Assembly (NCBI RefSeq): GCF_028010285.1
Contig: NZ_CP116304.1
Location: 4,728,501-4,792,500 of the forward strand
Reading direction: 5' to 3'
DNA from: Pseudomonas sp. Q1-7
GTDB lineage: Bacteria; Pseudomonadota; Gammaproteobacteria; Pseudomonadales; Pseudomonadaceae
DNA: 64,000 bases
Notes under the pieces: generated by a model
Database searches by the model: none
Told to the model about the DNA's origin: nothing
Seen by the model: only the letters and a program-made list of their open reading frames with translations
Made by a program: the position numbers and the translations under genes
Shown here: in pieces, positions 63,409 through 64,000 of the stretch
Numbering within the stretch: the stretch's first letter is position 1
How the letters are laid out: every line of letters begins with the position of its first letter

Positions 63409-64000
63409 ATGGCGACGATTCGGAAACGCGGCCCTTCCCAGTGGCAGGTACAGGTCAGACGCAAAGGATGGCCCCTGCAAAGCAAGACATTCAACACCCA
63501 GACTGAGGCGAAGACCTGGGCGACGATGATCGAGCGCGAGATGGATGCCGGCGTGTTCGTTAGCCGAAACGAAGCCGAGTCGACCTCGTTCGCAAAAGCC
63601 CTAAAGATGTACGCCGAGCAGGTAACCTCTAAAAAGCGCAGCAGCGACTCCGAGCTGTCACGAATTAAGGTCTTGCTACGCCATCCGCTAGCCCTCAGAT
63701 CAATCGCAAGCATCCGGGGAGCAGACATGGCTAGCTATCGAGACGAGCGCCTCGCAGAGGGCCTAGCGCCAGCCACAGTTCGCCGTGAGCTAGCACTGAT
63801 CTCCCACGTCTTTACCATTGCTCGCAAAGAGTGGCGCATGGAGTCACTGAGCAATCCCGTCGAGCTGATCCGCCAGCCAAGCGTCGATGACGCTCGGGAT
63901 AGGCGGATCCTCACTTCTGACGTATGGCAACACCTAGATGGCAATTTGGTCTGCGAGCACCTCGACGAGTTGGAGATGATCTATCGATACTCGCGTTCGA
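63409..64000 (+). CDS. Tyrosine-type site-specific integrase, N-terminal part
   Basis: The frame opens at ATG 63409 and is still open at the window edge (about 197 residues seen). MATIRKRGPSQWQVQVRRKG followed by FNTQTEAKTWATMIEREMD is the typical arm-binding start of phage/island integrases. The SAM-like core-binding domain follows (LAPATVRRELALISHVFTIA, then RKEWRMESLSNPVEL). The catalytic domain lies beyond the window. GC is visibly lower and codon use differs (AGA, CTA, TTG) from the neighbours, which points to acquired DNA. Confidence 0.9.
   Translation, partial: MATIRKRGPSQWQVQVRRKGWPLQSKTFNTQTEAKTWATMIEREMDAGVFVSRNEAESTSFAKALKMYAEQVTSKKRSSDSELSRIKVLLRHPLALRSIASIRGADMASYRDERLAEGLAPATVRRELALISHVFTIARKEWRMESLSNPVELIRQPSVDDARDRRILTSDVWQHLDGNLVCEHLDELEMIYRYSRS

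Overview
The window looks like a chromosomal segment of a Pseudomonas species. It is GC-rich throughout, and it carries gene sets I recognise as Pseudomonas families: ColRS, groESL under a heat-shock promoter, the PA2778/PA2779 pair, DUF3509, and the leucine dehydrogenase/2-oxoacid dehydrogenase cluster. Many neighbours follow the order I remember from P. aeruginosa, in blocks resembling PA4380-PA4389, PA2778-PA2779, PA3415-PA3440 and PA0833-PA0849. That synteny is from memory, not from a search. The species is not identified. No tRNA, rRNA or CRISPR array was seen.

Layout. 1-7 kb: the end of a DUF1513 protein, a chemoreceptor and a two-gene RND efflux system (adaptor plus pump, no outer-membrane partner). 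7-14 kb: the ColRS two-component system, groES-groEL with a sigma-32 promoter and a structured leader, fxsA, a HugZ-like protein and a short-chain dehydrogenase. 14-24 kb: a cysteine-peptidase lipoprotein with its partner, then an iron region (FecI/FecR, an IutA-like TonB transducer, and a DUF3649-PepSY-DUF3325 membrane operon behind a Fur-like box), DUF3509, PsiE and yebG with a LexA box. 24-37 kb: an EamA transporter with a curious leader, a leucine dehydrogenase plus E1/E2 oxoacid dehydrogenase operon, and assorted oxidoreductases, hydrolases and an aldolase. 37-43 kb: a short LOV photoreceptor convergent with a MerR/LitR-type regulator lacking the B12-contact residues, divergent from a pterin operon (folM-folE-folX with companions). 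43-50 kb: trxB, cysZ, a GT4 glycosyltransferase behind a Pho-box-like array, an OYE/TetR pair with duplicated operators, and glutathione peroxidase. 50-64 kb: slyD-like, an acetate kinase/phosphotransacetylase pair with eroded active sites, an acyltransferase, a hybrid sensor kinase coupled to a GGDEF-EAL response regulator, an OmpA lipoprotein and a metallo-hydrolase. The window ends inside a tyrosine-recombinase gene of lower GC, probably the edge of an integrated element.

Most notable: (i) ackA and pta are adjacent, in frame and translationally compact, yet both have lost canonical catalytic motifs; (ii) LOV protein, B12-less LitR regulator and pterin operon form a plausible light-responsive module; (iii) several clear regulatory sites tie genes to stress circuits (sigma-32, LexA, PhoB, Fur, NemR-type). 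Repeats of the Pseudomonas REP type sit in several intergenic gaps, and one hairpin repeat has been absorbed into the C-terminus of the E1-alpha subunit.
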